Part shown: piece by piece, positions 50,610 through 64,000 of the stretch
How positions within the stretch are numbered: the stretch's first letter is position 1
Layout: each line of letters opens with the position of its first letter
Origin: Echinometra lucunter
Taxonomy: Eukaryota; Echinodermata; Echinoidea; Camarodonta; Echinometridae
Assembly (NCBI GenBank): GCA_029962745.1
Contig: CM057151.1
Coordinates: forward strand, 4,798,970-4,862,969
DNA length: 64,000 bases
Direction of reading: 5' to 3'
Program-made: the position numbers and the translations under genes
The notes under the pieces: model-generated
The model's input: the letters and a program-made list of their open reading frames with translations, nothing else
What the model was told of the DNA's origin: nothing
Database searches by the model: none

Positions 50610-51020
50610 CATCATAAAGCAATAGAAAGGATCCTATCAAGATCCGTTAGTGAGAAGGAAAAATGCGCTGTTTGTTCAGAACATTCTCCTGCGATTTTCT
50701 CGCCGCCCACCCAACATCTGCCCTGGTATGGGAACATGAGCGAAAAGTCGGACGGCGGAAAAAGATCAAAAGTAAATTGTGAAACGCGATCGGGGTTGAG
50801 ACGAGTTTGTCTTGTACACAAAAGGGAATAATAGAAAGGAATCGAATTCACACAATGTATTTGTCAGCTGATGAATGTTTCCGAATGAAAACTTGCCGAT
50901 TTGTTTGGTATTCTCGCGCGGGTCCTCGACATTCTGACGAGCATGCGTTTCATTTATTCGATTCGAAATCAGAGCCCTTTTCTCATGTCGAGTGTTCTGG
51001 GAGGGTAGAGACGTAAACAC
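50610..51020. promoter_or_regulatory. CpG-rich block
   Basis: I count 27 CpG in about 410 bp (for example GAAAAGTCGGACGGCGG, AAACGCGATCGGGG, TCTCGCGCGGG), at or above expectation, where most of the window is far below it. No TIRs were found. Both strands have open frames of 60-90 codons (for example MYLSADECFRMKTCRFVWYS on plus). Candidate promoter or unmethylated island about 1.1-1.5 kb beyond the SMARCC poly(A) site; also possibly a transposon remnant. Confidence 0.3.
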
Positions 51021-51350
51021 TTGAAAGAGAGACACTAAAGTTCAAACGGGGTTGAGGAACATCTTTAAAGCCCATACGTAATCCCTCAAATCAATTTTGG
51101 CAGACTTCTTCGACTTACATAGTAAATTTCCACCAGGATAGATCTACGATTCTAAACGGTTGCTATTTTTTTTTCATGACCTATAAAATTAAAAAGCTAA
51201 AAAATGATTTGTAGCTCTACCCTTCGATTATTAAGCAGGACGTAGTACATGTATTTCAGACCATATTTCATTGAAAACAAACAAAAGAAAAAACAAAGTG
51301 ATTATTCACTGATTCAGTTTATCCCCTTTACTCCTCTATTAACCAGTCCC
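51021..51350. other. AT-rich stretch, nothing seen
   Basis: No feature recognised. Confidence 0.6.
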
Positions 51351-51359
51351 TCACTTATC

Positions 51360-51990
51360 TGTTCAGCTGTTCATCCATCCATCCATCCTTACTTTCACCA
51401 TCCATCTTCATATCCTTCCGTGTACTAATAGACCCGTTTACTAATTTATACATAGTTGATGAACAAAAGTTTCCCATAACAACTAAGCTTGCCAGACGCA
51501 TGCCCGACATAGCAACAACTAATTCATGCAAACTGGATTCCATCTATTCAGATGCCATTATGCATAACAGGCAAAGTGAAAAGTTGGTAACCAAGGGTTC
51601 TGGAAAGAAGTGTACATAAAGTTGAATATTAGTAAATAGGTCTATCCATTTATCTCTATGCATTTGTCATTTCATTCATCTACCAATATTATGCATCTTC
51701 TCCATCCATCCATCCATTTATTTATCCATCTTCATATTCACTCATTCAGTACTTTGAATGCATTCGTCATCTCAATCATCTATCAGTATATGCATCACTC
51801 CTTCAACCATCCAGTCATTTATTCAGCTTAACATTAACACATTCAGTACTTCATCTATGCATTCATCATTTCAGTCATCCACCAATATATACATCTTTTC
51901 CTTTATCCATCATCCATCCATTAGCCAATTCACCCATCAATCCATCCTGCTCCATCCCTGCTCTATTCCTTACTTCATTCATTCATTATT
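51360..51990 (+). repeat. (ATCC)n-rich region with about 97-bp higher-order repeat
   Basis: ATCC and ATTC tetranucleotides pervade the stretch. Superimposed is a longer unit of CATT(C/T)(G/A)TCAT, TCATCTACCAATAT-like, TATGCATC and ATTCAGTACTT words, seen three times starting near 51661, 51761 and 51858. It lies just beyond the SMARCC poly(A) site. Confidence 0.75.
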
Positions 51991-52104
51991 GAAATTTTAA
52001 CAATTATATTTGGTATCAGTGTCACTTTCCTTTTTGGAACTCTTCACTCCATTCACAACAACCTTATCAAATTCTAATCATCGGAAATGAAGGAATTCTT
52101 TGAA

Positions 52105-53418
52105 AATACTTTGTTACAAAATGGCTTTATTCCTTGATGCTTAGACACATAATACAAGAAACAACAAAATCATCTGATTACAACAAAGGCAATGTCCACA
52201 AAACGAGTTGTAGCTCTACTTTGCAGGATACAAGGACATAAAACAAGAACAAAATGAACATAGTCATGATCTAAGGAAAGAGGGGCATAGTGTTTGTGAC
52301 AATTGATAAGATATATCAAAATGACAAAATTATTATGAAAAACTCCTCCATTTAGTCAGAGAAGGTCAATTTTTCTGGTTAGCTCATCTTGGTTACATCC
52401 CTCATCACATTTCAACACTGTATTTTGGGACAACCAACATGAAGACATATACCGCACCCTGAATTCAATACAAGATTTACACAGTCAAATTCAAAGTCAA
52501 TGAATGGACCCTGGATACAGAAATGCAACAACAGCAGTGCTTTAAAGAGGAAAATGATTATAAACTTTAGAACTTCTTGTATCATTAACTCCTATTCATG
52601 TACTGCATGATATGGCCTAAAACCTTTGAAAATGAAGAGAGTACTAATGGTATTTAAAAAAAATAGGACACCAATATTATGACTAATTTCAGTAAACTGT
52701 CATTAATGGGTGTAATATAGGATGAAAGACGTTTTCTGTCTGTAATGACTTTGTGATAAAGCTTGACAAAATGCCTTGGAGGTAAGGTAGTTAAGTGAAG
52801 AATGAGAGCGTTTATCTATCTTTAAATGGTAGCTCCCATGATCACATGTGGGCCATTAACTTGATATAGGGCATGATATTCATCTCTTTGATCTTCAGGA
52901 TTTCAAAAGCACCAAAATCATTTTACGCAGTATATGATAACAATGTCTATTATTTTTCTGGAGTAAGAGGGAAATTTAACAAAGTTTTCTATGTATAAAA
53001 TCAATACTTCTCTTGCTGTCTGCTCATTTTCTATATTACCCATCAACACCAGGTGCCTGAGTTTCCTAGCCATGTATTCCTACAACTACCTAATTTTTTG
53101 TGTGAAATGAACAAATGAGGCACTACAAGGATTACTAAACATGTACAATATTTACATGAAAACAGGCCATCACTTAAAAGGATGTCCAACCTTCACAAAG
53201 ATATAAATAATTGCAATTGCCTGCAAAGTCCATGTTACTGTATTCTACCACCCTATGCATGAAATTTCCTTTTAGAAATAATCTATTTCATAATTTCTGA
53301 AGCTATGAAAACCCCACTCCTAATGAACTATCAATTTCTTGTTGCTAAGAGAAATGTAGATATCCAATCGGCTGTTAGGGAATGATAGGATGGGATACGG
53401 TTGCAATGGTTATCCAGG
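52105..53418 (-). other. Predicted SMARCC 3' UTR
   Basis: From the stop codon down to the poly(A) signal there is about 1.3 kb of AT-rich, CpG-poor sequence with no competing coding signal and no recognisable transposon. The end is set by the AATAAA at 52131-52126, and the cleavage position within 52095-52117 is approximate. No shorter AATAAA on the minus strand was noticed between the stop and this site. Confidence 0.65.
52126..52131 (-). terminator. Poly(A) signal AATAAA for SMARCC
   Basis: The plus strand reads TTTATT, so the minus strand has a perfect AATAAA about 1.29 kb past the SMARCC stop. Downstream on the minus strand, near 52055-52075, a GT-rich stretch (GGTTGTTGTGAATGG) could serve as the downstream element. 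Confidence 0.6.

Positions 53419-64000
<10,582 letters not shown>

Overview
This is nuclear DNA of an animal, AT-rich, with spliced genes, long introns, many short inverted-repeat transposons and microsatellites. Only one gene can be named with confidence: the 3' end of a SMARCC gene (BAF155/BAF170/Moira core subunit of the SWI/SNF chromatin remodeller), on the minus strand from 64000 down to about 52100. One SMARCC-type gene, low GC, patchy CpG depletion and abundant MITEs suggest a marine invertebrate, plausibly an echinoderm. The species assignment is inference.

Layout. Positions 1-40000 are AT-rich and mostly poor in CpG. They contain no long convincing reading frame, a few low-confidence candidate exons (5594-5713 minus, 8241-8346 minus, 18533-18689 plus, 28160-28369 minus), and many non-autonomous DNA transposons. 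CpG depletion together with a possible minus-strand first exon and CRE near 40066-40260 would fit the introns of a long minus-strand gene, but this is not shown. Positions 40000-51000 hold more CpG and look intergenic. Three well-delimited palindromic MITEs lie there (43532-43773, 46093-46553, 47172-47757), plus a CpG-rich block at 50610-51020 and two degenerate minisatellites. Positions 52100-64000 are the SMARCC transcription unit: six exons (the first cut by the window edge), about 1.3 kb of 3' UTR and an AATAAA signal.

The six SMARCC exons join in frame through five GT-AG introns and give 347 C-terminal residues: the conserved Ala-rich/coiled-coil segment, a Gln/Ser/Pro-rich segment, and an acidic Ser/Thr/Pro/Glu-rich tail split over three small exons. 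Two of these are symmetric phase-1 exons that could be skipped without a frameshift. The introns carry a 591-bp foldback element with TTAA flanks, a roughly 470-bp almost pure purine tract and several microsatellites.

The mobile elements fall into groups by target site: TTAA-flanked (6393-7123, 24594-24997, 36250-36657, 58575-59165 and an 86-bp mini-family), TAA-flanked and Harbinger-like (15847-16204, 47172-47757), 6-bp duplications (26904-27776, 46093-46553) and hAT-like (11329-11537). I found no rRNA, no intact tRNA, no CRISPR array and no complete transposase gene.
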